A stretch of 64,000 nucleotides of DNA from Hydrogenophilus sp. GTDB taxonomy: Bacteria; Pseudomonadota; Gammaproteobacteria; Burkholderiales; Rhodocyclaceae. The stretch lies in the NCBI GenBank assembly GCA_026416515.1, contig JAOAEZ010000001.1:272430-336429 (forward strand), read 5' to 3'. Below are positions 28,147 through 38,237 of this stretch, in pieces (the first letter of the stretch is position 1; the number at the start of each line of letters is the position of its first letter). Below the pieces are notes generated by a model, which saw only the letters and a program-made list of their open reading frames with translations, ran no database searches and was not told where the DNA came from. The position numbers and the translations under genes were made by a program.

Positions 28147-29037
28147 TTACCGGGTGCGGTCGAGGATCGTTCGAACAAGGAGGGCCAGCGGTTGACTGTG
28201 GCGAGGGTGAAGGGCTTTGAGGTGGATTTCAATCTCAGAGCGGAGTTGTTGCAACCGATGCCGAGCGCCTTCGATTCCGAGGAGGGTAACCGAGGTGATT
28301 TTGCCACGGGCGGCGTCTTTGCCGGCGCGTTTGCCGAGCTGTTCGCTGGTTGCAGTGGCGTCGAGGAGGTCGTCGGTAATTTGAAAGGCAAGACCAAGGG
28401 CGGCAGCCAATTGGGCAAGGGGAACGAGGTGGGAGCGCCGAAGAGAGCGACCGCAGAGGGCTCCGCCGAGAATCGCGGCTTCAATAAGAGCGCCTGTTTT
28501 CCCCCGTTGAAGTTGTTCTAGCACGGAGAAGGAGAGGGAGTCCTCGCGATGGCGTTCGGCTTCGATGTCGAGGGCTTGCCCGCCTACCATGCCAGCTGCA
28601 CCTGCCGCTCGCGCTAGAAGGGCGATGAGGCGTAACCGTTGCTCCGGGGTAAGGGCGTGCGCCGCCGCTAGGGTTTCAAAGGCGAGCGCTTGGAGAGCGT
28701 CACCGGCGAGGATCGCTGTGGCTTCATCATAGGCGATGTGTACGGTAGGGCGCCCCCGCCGCAGGTCGTCGTTGTCGATCGCCGGAAGGTCATCGTGGAT
28801 GAGCGAGTAGGTGTGGATGAGTTCGACCGCAGCGGCAAAAGGGGTAAGCGCGTCGGGGTGAGCTCCCGTTAGGGCGCCCGCAGCAAAAACAAGCTGGGGT
28901 CGTACCCGTTTCCCAGGGGCTAGAAGCGCGTGACGCATCGCGTTGGCCAACCGACCACTGAGCGGCGCCGCAGCTTCAAGAGTGGCTGCCAGGGTGGCTT
29001 CGAAAGCGGAGGGATCAAACAGGGGGGGCGTCGCCAT
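28147..29037 (-). CDS. ispA: Farnesyl (polyprenyl) diphosphate synthase
   Basis: A 296-residue short-chain prenyltransferase that builds farnesyl diphosphate from IPP and DMAPP. The first aspartate-rich motif DDLPAIDNDD (about 84-93) has the short bacterial-FPPS spacing, and the second is DDLLD (about 224-228). LIHTYSLIHDD and QITDDLLD flank them. I chose ATG 29037 by family fit; no ribosome site is visible, and the start overlaps xseB by 23 bases, so translation is presumably coupled. Confidence 0.94.
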   Translation of the reverse strand: MATPPLFDPSAFEATLAATLEAAAPLSGRLANAMRHALLAPGKRVRPQLVFAAGALTGAHPDALTPFAAAVELIHTYSLIHDDLPAIDNDDLRRGRPTVHIAYDEATAILAGDALQALAFETLAAAHALTPEQRLRLIALLARAAGAAGMVGGQALDIEAERHREDSLSFSVLEQLQRGKTGALIEAAILGGALCGRSLRRSHLVPLAQLAAALGLAFQITDDLLDATATSEQLGKRAGKDAARGKITSVTLLGIEGARHRLQQLRSEIEIHLKALHPRHSQPLALLVRTILDRTR

Positions 29038-29278
29038 CGGGGGGAGCAGTGAATTCCGAGAGGGCGGAAGTATTGGTGAGCTGTTCGATGCGTAAAAGCT
29101 GCTCTTCGGCGGCTTGCAGCGCTTCTTGGCAGCGAAGGAGCAACTGCTTGCCGCGGGCATAGTGGTCAAGCGATTCTTGAAGGGTGAGTTTGCCCGTTTC
29201 GAGTTGCTGGACCACCTTTTCGAGTTCGTGCAGCGCTTCTTCAAAGGTGAGGTGAGCAAATGGGTTCTCTGAGCTCAT
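29015..29278 (-). CDS. xseB: Exodeoxyribonuclease VII small subunit
   Basis: An 87-residue protein. FEEALHELEKVVQQLETGKLTLQESL and ARGKQLLLRCQEALQAAEEQ are the two helices of XseB, which binds the large subunit XseA (not in the window) to cut single-stranded DNA. Its ATG overlaps the ispH stop by four bases, and its end overlaps ispA, a common arrangement in proteobacteria. Confidence 0.95.
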   Translation of the reverse strand: MSSENPFAHLTFEEALHELEKVVQQLETGKLTLQESLDHYARGKQLLLRCQEALQAAEEQLLRIEQLTNTSALSEFTAPPDGDAPPV

Positions 29279-30201
29279 CGGCTAAGCTCCATCGGAAGGG
29301 TAAACCGAACGGTTTCAGGGGGGCTTTCTTGCTGGTAAACGTGGGTCGCCCCTAGATCGAGGAGACGATGAACGACTTCTTGCACGAGAGTTTCCGGCGC
29401 CGAGGCGCCTGCGGTAACGCCTATATGACGCCTGCCTGACAGCCAGGAGGGGTCGACCGAGCTGGCGTCGTCGATGAGGTAGGCGTCGATACCTTGCGCA
29501 CTGGCCACTTCCCGAAGCCGGTTAGAGTTAGAGCTATTGGGGGAGCCGATGACGAGGATCAGGTCGACGTCGCGGGCGAGGCGCTTGACCGCTTCTTGCC
29601 GGTTTTGAGTGGCGTAGCAGATGTCCTCTTTAGGGGGGGCGACGATGTGCGGAAAACGGCGCCGAAGCGCAGCGACTAGACGGGCACAGTCGTCGACGGA
29701 GAGGGTGGTTTGGGTGACATAGGCGAGCGGCGCGGGGAGGTCGGGAAGGGTAGCGATCTCTTTTTCCGATTCGATGAGCCAGATGCGATCGGGAACTTGC
29801 CCCATCGTTCCTTCGACTTCAGGGTGACCGCGGTGACCGATCATCACGATGGTGTGACCGGTGGCATGCAAGCGGATGACTTCACGGTGAACTTTGGTGA
29901 CTAAAGGACAGGTGGCATCTAGGATGGTGAGTTGCCGCCGTTGGGCTTCAGTGCGTACCGCTGGGGAGACACCGTGCGCGCTAAAGATGAGAATCGAGCG
30001 AGGGGGAATCTGCTCGAGCGATTCGACGAAGCGCACCCCTCGGGCGGCGAGCGTTTCAATGACCCGCCGATTGTGAACGACTTCGTGGCGGACATAGATA
30101 GGGGGGCCAAAACGCTGCAGCGCCTGTTCGACGATCGCGAGGGCGCGGTCTACACCGGCACAGAATCCACGGGGGTTGGCGAGGGTGACCGTAAAAGCCA
30201 T
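29275..30201 (-). CDS. ispH: 4-hydroxy-3-methylbut-2-enyl diphosphate reductase
   Basis: A 308-residue iron-sulfur enzyme, the last step of the MEP pathway, giving IPP and DMAPP. The three cluster cysteines are in GFCAGVDRA (Cys13), DATCPLVTKVH (about 96) and a third near 196 (EDICYATQNRQ). Other signatures are VRHEVVHNRRV, SAHGVSP, GHRGHPEVEGTMGQ and GSPNSSNSNRL. It starts two bases after fkpB stops, within the tight block. Confidence 0.97.
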   Translation of the reverse strand: MAFTVTLANPRGFCAGVDRALAIVEQALQRFGPPIYVRHEVVHNRRVIETLAARGVRFVESLEQIPPRSILIFSAHGVSPAVRTEAQRRQLTILDATCPLVTKVHREVIRLHATGHTIVMIGHRGHPEVEGTMGQVPDRIWLIESEKEIATLPDLPAPLAYVTQTTLSVDDCARLVAALRRRFPHIVAPPKEDICYATQNRQEAVKRLARDVDLILVIGSPNSSNSNRLREVASAQGIDAYLIDDASSVDPSWLSGRRHIGVTAGASAPETLVQEVVHRLLDLGATHVYQQESPPETVRFTLPMELSR

Positions 30202-30203
30202 CG

Positions 30204-30638
30204 TCAGCAGATTCCGATGATTTCGACTTCCAGGAGCAGCGTTTTGCCGGCGAGGGGATGGTTAAAGTCAACGACGGTTGTTTCGCTGTTTTGTTCCGCG
30301 ATGAGACCGCTGCAGGGGCCAGGGGGAAACGCCACCGTGACGATATCGCCTGGACGAGCATCAGGGGGGAGAAGGGTGCGCGGGAGAGAGAGGATGCGTT
30401 GGGGGTCGCGAGGACCAAAGGCAATTTCGGGAGGAAGACGAAAGGTGCGCTTGGCCCCGAGGGGAAGACCGATGAGATGGCGTTCGAGAAAGGGAGCAAG
30501 GGTGCCGTCGCCGATTTGCAGGGTGGCTGGAGGAGTGATAAAGGTGTCGAGGATGGTGGGACCGCCTTCGATGGTGAGACGATAGCGGAGGGTAACGATG
30601 GCGTGCGGAGAAACGGTGGGAGGCTCAGAAAGGGTCAT
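30204..30638 (-). CDS. fkpB: FKBP-type peptidyl-prolyl isomerase, FkpB/SlpA-like
   Basis: A 144-residue cytoplasmic isomerase/chaperone of the SlyD-SlpA group. LQIGDGTLAPFLERHLIGLPLGAKRTF matches the core, followed by the inserted flap domain and VVDFNHPLAGKTLLLEVEI at the end. The canonical location between lspA and ispH supports the call. The start overlaps the lspA stop by four bases. Confidence 0.93.
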   Translation of the reverse strand: MTLSEPPTVSPHAIVTLRYRLTIEGGPTILDTFITPPATLQIGDGTLAPFLERHLIGLPLGAKRTFRLPPEIAFGPRDPQRILSLPRTLLPPDARPGDIVTVAFPPGPCSGLIAEQNSETTVVDFNHPLAGKTLLLEVEIIGIC

Positions 30639-31150
30639 CGCCGAGATTCGCGGTCGGAGGAGAGAGGGAGAGGGGAGTTAGGGGGCGGGGAGGGAGAAGA
30701 GGTGGGGCGAAAGAGGTCGAGAAAAAGCCACCCGACACCAAGGGTGATCGCTGTGTCGGCAAGGTTGAAAGCGGGCCAGGCCCATTTGCCGATGTGGATG
30801 AGAATGAAGTCGAATACAGCCCCATCCATGAGCCGGTCCCAGGCATTACCGAGCGCTCCGCCGACGATAAGCCCGTGCGCGACGGCGGTGGAGGGGGATA
30901 CCCGCCGCGCTTCACGGAGCAGCCAGAGGGAGATGAGAAGAGCGAGAAGGAGAAAGAGCCAGCGTTGCCAACCCCCTGCGTCGGCAAGAAGGCTAAACGC
31001 GGCACCGGGGTTGCGAACAGCGACAATTTGCAAAAAGGGGGTGAGGGGATAGGCTTCGCCAAAGGGGAGAAGAGCAGCTACCCAGCTTTTGCTGCTTTGA
31101 TCGAGGAGAAGGGTGACGCTTGCGGCAAGAGCGGCTCTTTTCAGACCCAC
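30635..31150 (-). CDS. lspA: Lipoprotein signal peptidase (signal peptidase II)
   Basis: A 171-residue inner-membrane aspartyl protease that cleaves prolipoproteins; several lipoproteins in this window would be substrates. Four hydrophobic segments are visible. The catalytic aspartates are in [15 protein letters not shown] and [15 protein letters not shown] and [10 protein letters not shown] are also diagnostic. I chose GTG 31150 because GGAGGAG lies just upstream, giving a normal length; the frame runs 36 codons further with no support. It overlaps ileS by ten bases. Confidence 0.94.
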   Translation of the reverse strand: MGLKRAALAASVTLLLDQSSKSWVAALLPFGEAYPLTPFLQIVAVRNPGAAFSLLADAGGWQRWLFLLLALLISLWLLREARRVSPSTAVAHGLIVGGALGNAWDRLMDGAVFDFILIHIGKWAWPAFNLADTAITLGVGWLFLDLFRPTSSPSPPPNSPLPLSSDRESRR

Positions 31151-33978
31151 CGCCGCTCCTCCCCAGGACCAAAACAGTTGATGCGACAGCGGCCGCAGAG
31201 GTGAGGGTGGTCGGGGTCGCTGCCTACGTCGGGTTCGTGATGCCAGCAACGGGCGCATTTGCGGTTCTGAGTTTTGCGGACTTCGACTACTGCTTGAGCG
31301 TCGGTTGTAGGGGTAGATCGGAGCTCGAGGTGCGAAACACGGTAGACGTAGCGGAGTTCGTGGCCAAAGGGGGAGAGAAGGGTATAAAGAGGCGAGGGGA
31401 GGGTAAGGGTGAGTTCGGCTTCAAGGTTGGCGCCGATCCGCCCCGCTTCGCGTTCGTTTTCGATCGCTTTGGTGACGTGGTCGCGAAGGGTGAGAAGGGC
31501 GTTAAATTGCGCTGTGAGGAGGGCAGCGTCGGCAATCGGGGGGAGGTGATACCAGGTGTGAAACATAACGCTGTCGTCAGGGTCGAGGGTGAGGTGTTGC
31601 CAGACCTCTTCGGCAGTGAAGGGAAGGATGGGAGCTAGCCAGCGAACAAGGGCGTGAATGAGGTGGTAAAGAGCGGTTTGAGCGCTGCGCCGGGCTATCC
31701 CCGCGGCAGGAGTGGTGTAGAGGCGGTCTTTGAGGACGTCGAGGTAGAAAGCTGCAAGGGTTTCCCCCGCAAAGTGGGTGACCGTTTGAACAACGCGGTG
31801 AAATTCCATCGTTTCGTAATGGAGGGTGACCGACCGTTGCCGTTCGGCGGTGGCGTGAAGAATCCAACGGTCAATGGCGAGGAGCTGGTCGTGGGGGAGG
31901 GCGTCGCGCTTAGGGTCGAAGTCGGCGAGGTTGGCCAGGATAAAGCGAAGGGTGTTGCGCAGCCGCCGATAGGTTTCGGCAACCCGTTGAAGGATTTCAT
32001 TGGAGATGGAGAGTTCGCCAGAGTAGTCGGTGCTGGCAACCCAGAGACGAAGGATGTCGGCGCCAAGGGTGTCGCAGATCTGCTGCGGGGCAATAACGTT
32101 GCCGCGCGATTTGCTCATCTTGTGGCCTTGACCGTCTACGACAAAGCCGTGCGTGAGAAGCGCCCGGTAAGGGGGGTGGCCGTCAATGGCACAGCCGGTA
32201 AGGAGCGAGGAGTGAAACCAGCCGCGATGCTGGTCCGAGCCTTCAAGGTACATCGCTGCTGGGTGACCGAGATGGGCGTGAGAGCCGCGCAGGACGTGGA
32301 GGTGGGTGGTGCCTGAGTCGAACCAGACGTCAAGGATATCGGTGACCTTTTCGTAGTGGGCTGCTTCCTCGCCGAGGAGTTCAAGAGGGTCTAGAGAGAA
32401 CCAGGCTTCGATCCCGCTGCGTTCAACCCGCTGCGCGACCGCTTCGAGGAGTTCGAGGGTGCGGGGGTGAAGTTGCCCAGTTTCCTTGTGCAAGAAAAAG
32501 GGGATAGGTACCCCCCAGTGGCGCTGCCGGGAGATGCACCAGTCAGGACGCTGGGCAATCATGGCGTGCAGCCGAGCTTTGCCCCAGGCAGGATAGAAGC
32601 GCGTGGCTTCTACCCCTGCGAGCGCCCGCTGCCGAAGCGTGGTGGGCAGCTCGTTGGGCGCGTTGGGGTCGGAAATAGGGCGGTCCATCGCGATAAACCA
32701 TTGGGTGGTGGCGCGATAGATGGTGGGGGTTTTGTGGCGCCAGCAGTGAGGATAGCTGTGGTGAAGGGGGATGTGGGCGAAGAGGAACCCCCGCTCGGCT
32801 AGGGCGTCGATGATGCGAGGGTTGGCATCCCAAATGGAGAGTCCGCCAAAGAGCGGAAGGTCGGGGGAAAAACGCCCGTCACCTTGAACGGGGTTGAGGA
32901 TCTCTTCTTGCGATCGCCCGGCGGCGAGCCAGACGCGAAAGTCCTCTTCACCATAGGCTGGGGCGGCGTGAACAATGCCGGTTCCAGTGGTGAGGTCGAC
33001 GTAGGCGTCGGGTAGAACAGGAGTGGGACGATCGTAAAGGGGATGGCGGAAGATAAGACCGGAGAGCGCTTGACCGTCGCTTTGTCCGAGAACAGGAGCA
33101 GCAGAGTCAAGGTGGTAGCGAGTAAGAGCAGCGGTTTTGCACTCCGCAGCGAGAAGGAGAAGCCCCCGCGCGGTGGCGACGAGTTGATAGGGGTGGTCGG
33201 GGTGAAGATTAAGGGCCTGGTTGGCGGGAATGGTCCAGGGAGTGGTGGTCCAGATAAGGGCGAGAATAGGCTTGGAGGGGAGTGAGGAAAGCCCTAACGC
33301 AGCCGCTAGCCGCGGACGCTCGGCATCGTCAAGGGGAAAGGCGACATCGATCGCGGGGGAGAGACGCTCTTCATATTCAATTTCGGCTTCCGCGAGCGCC
33401 GAGCCGCAGTCAAAGCACCAGTGGACAGGCTTTAGCCCCCGCGTGATGAAGCCGGCGGCGAGCAGTTTGCCCAAAGCGCGAATTTCATTGGCTTCATTGG
33501 CAAAGTCCATGGTACGATAGGGGTTGTCCCAGTCGCCGAGAATGCCAAGCCGAATGAAGTCGCGCTTTTGCCGTTCGATCTGCTCGGCGGCGTAGGCGCG
33601 GCAGAGACGGCGCACTTCCGAGCCCGAGAGAGCGCGGCCATGACGCTTTTCGATCTGGTGTTCGATGGGAAGGCCGTGACAGTCCCAGCCCGGAACATAG
33701 GGGGCATCGTAGCCGGCGAGAGTTTTGGAGCGAACGATGATGTCTTTGAGAATCTTATTTACCGCGTGACCGATGTGGATGTCGCCATTGGCGTAGGGAG
33801 GACCGTCGTGGAGGACAAAGCGCTGAGGACGGTTACGGCTGAGCGCGCGCAGCCGTTCGTAGATCCGCTTGCGTTGCCATTCGGCAAGCCAGAGGGGTTC
33901 GCGTTTGGGGAGATCAGCCCGCATGGGGAAGGAGGTTTCGGGGAGATTGAGGGTGGCACGGTAATCAGGGACGTTCAT
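31141..33978 (-). CDS. ileS: Isoleucyl-tRNA synthetase
   Basis: A 945-residue class Ia synthetase. The HIGH motif is at residues 68-71, the editing CP1 insert contains [20 protein letters not shown] is at about 620, and a C-terminal zinc site has CARCWHH and CGRC. The length and C-terminal zinc finger are those of the usual eubacterial type, sensitive to mupirocin by class. It overlaps ribF by four bases and lspA by ten, the normal betaproteobacterial order. Confidence 0.98.
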   Translation of the reverse strand: MNVPDYRATLNLPETSFPMRADLPKREPLWLAEWQRKRIYERLRALSRNRPQRFVLHDGPPYANGDIHIGHAVNKILKDIIVRSKTLAGYDAPYVPGWDCHGLPIEHQIEKRHGRALSGSEVRRLCRAYAAEQIERQKRDFIRLGILGDWDNPYRTMDFANEANEIRALGKLLAAGFITRGLKPVHWCFDCGSALAEAEIEYEERLSPAIDVAFPLDDAERPRLAAALGLSSLPSKPILALIWTTTPWTIPANQALNLHPDHPYQLVATARGLLLLAAECKTAALTRYHLDSAAPVLGQSDGQALSGLIFRHPLYDRPTPVLPDAYVDLTTGTGIVHAAPAYGEEDFRVWLAAGRSQEEILNPVQGDGRFSPDLPLFGGLSIWDANPRIIDALAERGFLFAHIPLHHSYPHCWRHKTPTIYRATTQWFIAMDRPISDPNAPNELPTTLRQRALAGVEATRFYPAWGKARLHAMIAQRPDWCISRQRHWGVPIPFFLHKETGQLHPRTLELLEAVAQRVERSGIEAWFSLDPLELLGEEAAHYEKVTDILDVWFDSGTTHLHVLRGSHAHLGHPAAMYLEGSDQHRGWFHSSLLTGCAIDGHPPYRALLTHGFVVDGQGHKMSKSRGNVIAPQQICDTLGADILRLWVASTDYSGELSISNEILQRVAETYRRLRNTLRFILANLADFDPKRDALPHDQLLAIDRWILHATAERQRSVTLHYETMEFHRVVQTVTHFAGETLAAFYLDVLKDRLYTTPAAGIARRSAQTALYHLIHALVRWLAPILPFTAEEVWQHLTLDPDDSVMFHTWYHLPPIADAALLTAQFNALLTLRDHVTKAIENEREAGRIGANLEAELTLTLPSPLYTLLSPFGHELRYVYRVSHLELRSTPTTDAQAVVEVRKTQNRKCARCWHHEPDVGSDPDHPHLCGRCRINCFGPGEERRWV

Positions 33979-34934
33979 GCGACTACTCCAGGGAGGGAGG
34001 TTTCGACGACAGGGTGCTGGCTGTGCCAGCGCCGCGCTTGCGCGATGTCGTCAGCGATTTGGTCCGCTAGGGCGGCGAGCGAGGGAAAGAGACGCTCGTG
34101 GCGAAGACGGTCGGCGAGGTGTAGCCGCACCCGCCGCCCGTAGGCGTCACCGCTCCAGGTGAGCAGATGGGCTTCCACGGTGGGGATACTGCACGAGAGG
34201 GCGAGAGTAGGCCGCTCGCCAATGGCGATTACCGCCGGTTCGGGACGAGCGGTGAGCTCCGTAACCCAACCTGTAAAAACACCACGGGGAAGAAGAAGGT
34301 TGGCGGGAAGGGCAAGGTTGAGGGTGGGCGCCGCGAGGGATCGCCCTAGCCCAAGACCGCGGATAACCCGCCCGCAGAGGGTGTGCCACCGACCGAGGAG
34401 CTTGGCCGCCTGCCGCATATCCCCGCGAGCGAGGGCACTGCGAACTGCGCTGGAGCTGATCCGCTCCCCACCGTGGGTGAGCGCGGGGAGGATCTCAACG
34501 GTGAAGCCGAGACGATCACCAGCTTCGAGAAGGGTTTCCAGCGTGCCGCTGCGATGGACCCCAAAGCGAAAATCGTCACCGACAATCAGATAACGAAGGT
34601 TCAGGGTTTTTGTGAGATAGGCGATGAAGGCTTCTGGGGACCAGGAGGCGATAGCACGCGTGAAAGGAAGAAGGTGGAGGTGATCGATCCCTTCCGCAGC
34701 GATCGCGAGCGCTTTAGCGCGAAAAGGGGTGAGCCGAGCAGGGGGATCGTGGGGATGAAGCCGCTCGCGAGGGTGGGGCTCAAAAGTGAGGACAGCGGCT
34801 GTGAGTTGCTGCGTACGAGCGCGTTCTACAACGAGACGCAGCAACGCTTGGTGGCCGCGATGGACGCCGTCGAGGTTACCGATGGTAAGGACCGTCGGCG
34901 TGGAGAGGAGAGTGTAGCGCCGGGTAATCTTCAT
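33975..34934 (-). CDS. ribF: Bifunctional riboflavin kinase/FAD synthetase
   Basis: A 319-residue cytoplasmic enzyme making FMN and FAD. The N-terminal adenylyltransferase domain has [16 protein letters not shown] and [16 protein letters not shown]; the C-terminal kinase domain has [21 protein letters not shown] and ends with the usual [17 protein letters not shown]. It heads the ribF-to-folE2 block; ATG 34934 overlaps nothing upstream, and the divergent antiporter gene begins 70 bases away. Confidence 0.96.
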   Translation of the reverse strand: MKITRRYTLLSTPTVLTIGNLDGVHRGHQALLRLVVERARTQQLTAAVLTFEPHPRERLHPHDPPARLTPFRAKALAIAAEGIDHLHLLPFTRAIASWSPEAFIAYLTKTLNLRYLIVGDDFRFGVHRSGTLETLLEAGDRLGFTVEILPALTHGGERISSSAVRSALARGDMRQAAKLLGRWHTLCGRVIRGLGLGRSLAAPTLNLALPANLLLPRGVFTGWVTELTARPEPAVIAIGERPTLALSCSIPTVEAHLLTWSGDAYGRRVRLHLADRLRHERLFPSLAALADQIADDIAQARRWHSQHPVVETSLPGVVA

Positions 34935-35004
34935 GATGGGGGGCGATTATACCGAATGGGAGAGAGCTCCCGGTAAAATCGGGGCAGTCGACAGAGGAGG
35001 ATCG

Positions 35005-36696
35005 ATGTTTTTCGAGATAGGGGGAGCAACAGCGGTTAAACCTTTCGCAGAGGTGGCATTGCTGCTGGCGTTGGCAGCATTGCTGGGGTTGGGCGTGACC
35101 CGCTTGCGCCAGCCGGTGCTGATCGCCTATCTGCTGCTGGGGTTGGTGGTGGGGCCCAGCGGGTTGGCATTGACCGAGGCCCATGCGCAGATCGATCTGT
35201 TGGCGCAGGTAGGGGTGGCGGTGCTGCTTTTTTTGGTGGGGTTGAAGCTCGATGTAAAGGCGGTGCGCGAGATCGGCCCAGTGGCGTTGGCTGCCGGCTC
35301 AGCTCAGATGGTGCTGACCGTGGGGGCTGGACTGCTCCTTTTGGCGTTGTTGGGCTTCGGTTGGTTGGAGGCGATCTATCTCGCGGTGGCGTTGGCGTTT
35401 TCAAGTACGATCATCATTATCAAGTTGTTGTCGGATAAACGAGAGCTCGATTCGCTCCATGGCCGCGTGACCGTGGGGATCTTGATCGTGCAGGATATCG
35501 CGGTGGTGGTGGCCATGATGGCAATGGGAAGCTTGCGAGTGGGCGAGGGGGCGCCCACATGGGCGGTGGCGGCCGACTTGGGTCTAAAGTTATTGGCGTT
35601 AGTAGGATTTACGTGGGTGACGATGCGTTGGGTGCTGCCGACCTTGTTGCCGCGGTTGGCGGAGTCGTTGGAACTGCTGCTGATCTTCGCGCTGGGGTGG
35701 GGAACCGGCTTGGCAGCGTTGGGTGAGTGGGCAGGATTTTCCCGAGAGGTAGGCGCATTTTTAGCGGGATTTACATTGGCGTCAACTCCTTGGCGCGATG
35801 CGATCGCGTCGCGGTTGACCAGCGTGCGCGACTTTTTGTTGCTGTTTTTTTTCATCGACTTGGGGGGAAAGTTTGATTTGGCACTGGTCAATACGATGGC
35901 ATGGGAGGCAGCGGTTTTGTCTTGCTTTGTGTTGCTGGGAAAACCGCTTGTGGTGATGGCGATCATGGGCTATATGGGATTTAGCAAACGGACCGGGGCG
36001 CTGGCAGGGGTGTCGTTGGCCCAGATTTCGGAGTTTTCGATTTTGTTCGTGGCGATGGGGGTGGGGGTAGGGCATGTGGGGGCCGAGACGTTGGGATTGA
36101 CGACATTGGTGGGGTTGATCACTATCGCCGTTTCTTCCTATATGATTCTTTATTCGCATGTGTTGTATGGAAAGTTGGCGCGCTTCCTCTGGGTGTTCGA
36201 ACGCCAGGTTCCTTTCCGTGAGGCTGAGGAGGTGGGCCCAGGACCAGCAGCTCCTTCCGCACCGGAGGTGGTAGTGTTGGGGGCAGGGCGCTACGGGGAG
36301 GCGTTCGCAGAGGCTCTTCAGCAGCGGGGAATCGAGGTGTTGGCGGTAGAGTTCGACCCAGAGAACGCCCGCATCGCCCAGCGAGCGGGGATCCCCGTGC
36401 AGTTCGGCGATGCCGAAGCAGTCGATTTTTTGGCGGAGTTGCCTCTGTCGTCGGTGCGATGGGTGGTGAGTACATTGCCTTCCCCCGAGGCGACAGAGAC
36501 AGCAGTGGGGGGGTTGCGGGCTTTGGGGTTTACCGGAGGGATCGCAGTGGTGGCCCGCAGCGATGAGGAGGAGGCACGCTTGGCAGCGATCCCAGGGGTG
36601 GAGGTGATCCATCCTTTGCAGCAAGCGGCGACATTCGCTGCCCTCGATTTAGCGGCGCGGATCGTCTCTGCAAAGGCCCATACGGGCAACGGCTAA
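35005..36696 (+). CDS. KefB-type monovalent cation:proton antiporter with RCK domain
   Basis: A 563-residue inner-membrane CPA2 antiporter. About 12 hydrophobic helices span residues 10-395 (for example GLVVGPSGLAL, GVAVLLFLVGLKLD, ALAFSSTIIIIKLL). A RCK/TrkA-N nucleotide-binding domain follows from about 435 (VVVLGAGRYGEAFAEAL, with the acidic end of beta-2 at EFDPENARIAQRAG). Substrate is probably K+; a glutathione-gated Kef function is possible but no ancillary KefF/G gene is present. ATG 35005 has GGAGG just upstream. The stop overlaps that of the convergent amiC by four bases. Confidence 0.92.
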   Translation: MFFEIGGATAVKPFAEVALLLALAALLGLGVTRLRQPVLIAYLLLGLVVGPSGLALTEAHAQIDLLAQVGVAVLLFLVGLKLDVKAVREIGPVALAAGSAQMVLTVGAGLLLLALLGFGWLEAIYLAVALAFSSTIIIIKLLSDKRELDSLHGRVTVGILIVQDIAVVVAMMAMGSLRVGEGAPTWAVAADLGLKLLALVGFTWVTMRWVLPTLLPRLAESLELLLIFALGWGTGLAALGEWAGFSREVGAFLAGFTLASTPWRDAIASRLTSVRDFLLLFFFIDLGGKFDLALVNTMAWEAAVLSCFVLLGKPLVVMAIMGYMGFSKRTGALAGVSLAQISEFSILFVAMGVGVGHVGAETLGLTTLVGLITIAVSSYMILYSHVLYGKLARFLWVFERQVPFREAEEVGPGPAAPSAPEVVVLGAGRYGEAFAEALQQRGIEVLAVEFDPENARIAQRAGIPVQFGDAEAVDFLAELPLSSVRWVVSTLPSPEATETAVGGLRALGFTGGIAVVARSDEEEARLAAIPGVEVIHPLQQAATFAALDLAARIVSAKAHTGNG

Positions 36697-38237
36697 GAGA
36701 GGAAGGGGAAAAAAGAGGGAGAATCGCTGGCTATCAGGGCGCGCGGTCTGGGAGCATGGCGTTCGAGATAGCGTTTAATGCCGCGATAGATGGCTTGCGC
36801 GAGGGCTTCTTGGTAGGCGGGGTCGGCGAGACGGATCTCTTCGTGGGGATTGGTGATAAAGGCGAGTTCTAAAAGAACCGAGGGAACATCAGGGTTGCGC
36901 AAAACCGCAAAATTGGCAGTCTCCACCTCCGGTCGGTGCGGACGACTGACATGAGCGACTTCGGTAAGGAGGTGGCGGGCGAGGTTGACCGCATTGGCGC
37001 GCACAGCGGTGAGAGAGAGGTCCAAGAGCGTTTCGGCAACAGCACTGCTGTGGCCAGCGAGTTTGACCCCACCGATGAGGTCGGAGCGGTTTTCTTGGTC
37101 GGCAAGCCAGCGGGCAGCCGTGCTGGAGGCACCGCGTTCGTTGAGGATGTAGACCGAGCTACCGCGAACGTCGGGACGAATGTAGGCGTCGGCGTGAATC
37201 GAGATGAAGAGATCGGCGCGCACCCGCCGCGCTCGTCGAACCCGCTCGGCAAGGGAGATGAAGTAGTCGCCGTCGCGGGTGAGAACAGCTCGAGTTCGGG
37301 CATCGGCATTGAGGCGCTTTTGGACGCGTTGCGCTACCGCGAGGACTACTTCTTTTTCCCGCGTACCGAGACGCCCGATTGCTCCCGGGTCTTCTCCCCC
37401 ATGCCCGGGGTCGAGGACGATGACATAGGGTTTTCCGCTTCGCTGGGCTGTAGAGGCCGAGGAGGAGGGAGAAGCTTCAGGGGAGGCAGGACGGTTGTTG
37501 GGGGAGGAGATGAGGGGAGAAGAGCTTGCCGGGGCAGAGGGTTGGGGAGAGGACGCAGCGGTTCCGGCAGAGGAGGAGGGAGGTGAGGGGGAATCTGAGA
37601 GAGAGGATTGGGGGGGTTGAGGAGTGACGGGAGAGGGGGAAGCAGCGGGGGGGGAAGAGGGGGTGGAGGAGGAAGAGGTAGGCGGGGAGGAAGAGGGAGA
37701 AGAGGGGGGAAGGGTTTGTTGGAGTTGGGCTAAAAGCTGTTCGATCGGGTCGCGCGGGGTTTGAGGGTAGAGGTCGATGACAAGACGGTGCTGGTAGGTG
37801 GCTACAGGGTCGAGGGTGAAGAGCTGGGGTTTGACGAGCTCTTTGAGGTCAAAAACAATGCGAACGATCTCTGGGGTGAATTGACCGATTCGGACGCCGG
37901 CAATGTATGGATCGTAGGATGGAATTTTTTCGCCGATACGCTGCAAGATGGCGTCGAGTTGAGCGTTTTTGAGGTCGACTACAAGCCGCAAAGGATCGAC
38001 GAGAAGTCGCGTCTCATATTCGAGAGGTTGGGTGACTTCAAGCGTAACGCGGGTATATTCAGCGGATGGCCAGACACGAACGGCGATGAAACGAGGACGC
38101 GTGACGGCGGCAAAGGAGGAGGGGAGAAGAAGCGCGGAGAGGGTTTGAATCAACAGCAGACGGCGGGCGGGGAGGGGCGGGAAAGAGGGGAAGGAGAGCG
38201 CGTGAAGACGAAAAAGGGAATCGAGAGGGTGCTTCAT
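36693..38237 (-). CDS. amiC: N-acetylmuramoyl-L-alanine amidase AmiC
   Basis: A 514-residue periplasmic amidase that splits septal peptidoglycan. A signal-like segment is at about 27-45 (RLLLIQTLSALLLPSSFAA), an AMIN domain at about 50-155, a very long Ser/Pro linker of about 100 residues, and the Amidase_3 domain from about 280: IVLDPGHGGEDPGA (zinc His), LTRDGDYF, LFISIHADA (zinc His), and ELAFITNPHEE (catalytic Glu). The linker is unusually long and low-complexity. ATG 38237 overlaps the tsaE stop by four bases. The normal partners EnvC/NlpD are not in the window. Confidence 0.94.
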   Translation of the reverse strand: MKHPLDSLFRLHALSFPSFPPLPARRLLLIQTLSALLLPSSFAAVTRPRFIAVRVWPSAEYTRVTLEVTQPLEYETRLLVDPLRLVVDLKNAQLDAILQRIGEKIPSYDPYIAGVRIGQFTPEIVRIVFDLKELVKPQLFTLDPVATYQHRLVIDLYPQTPRDPIEQLLAQLQQTLPPSSPSSSPPTSSSSTPSSPPAASPSPVTPQPPQSSLSDSPSPPSSSAGTAASSPQPSAPASSSPLISSPNNRPASPEASPSSSASTAQRSGKPYVIVLDPGHGGEDPGAIGRLGTREKEVVLAVAQRVQKRLNADARTRAVLTRDGDYFISLAERVRRARRVRADLFISIHADAYIRPDVRGSSVYILNERGASSTAARWLADQENRSDLIGGVKLAGHSSAVAETLLDLSLTAVRANAVNLARHLLTEVAHVSRPHRPEVETANFAVLRNPDVPSVLLELAFITNPHEEIRLADPAYQEALAQAIYRGIKRYLERHAPRPRALIASDSPSFFPFLS

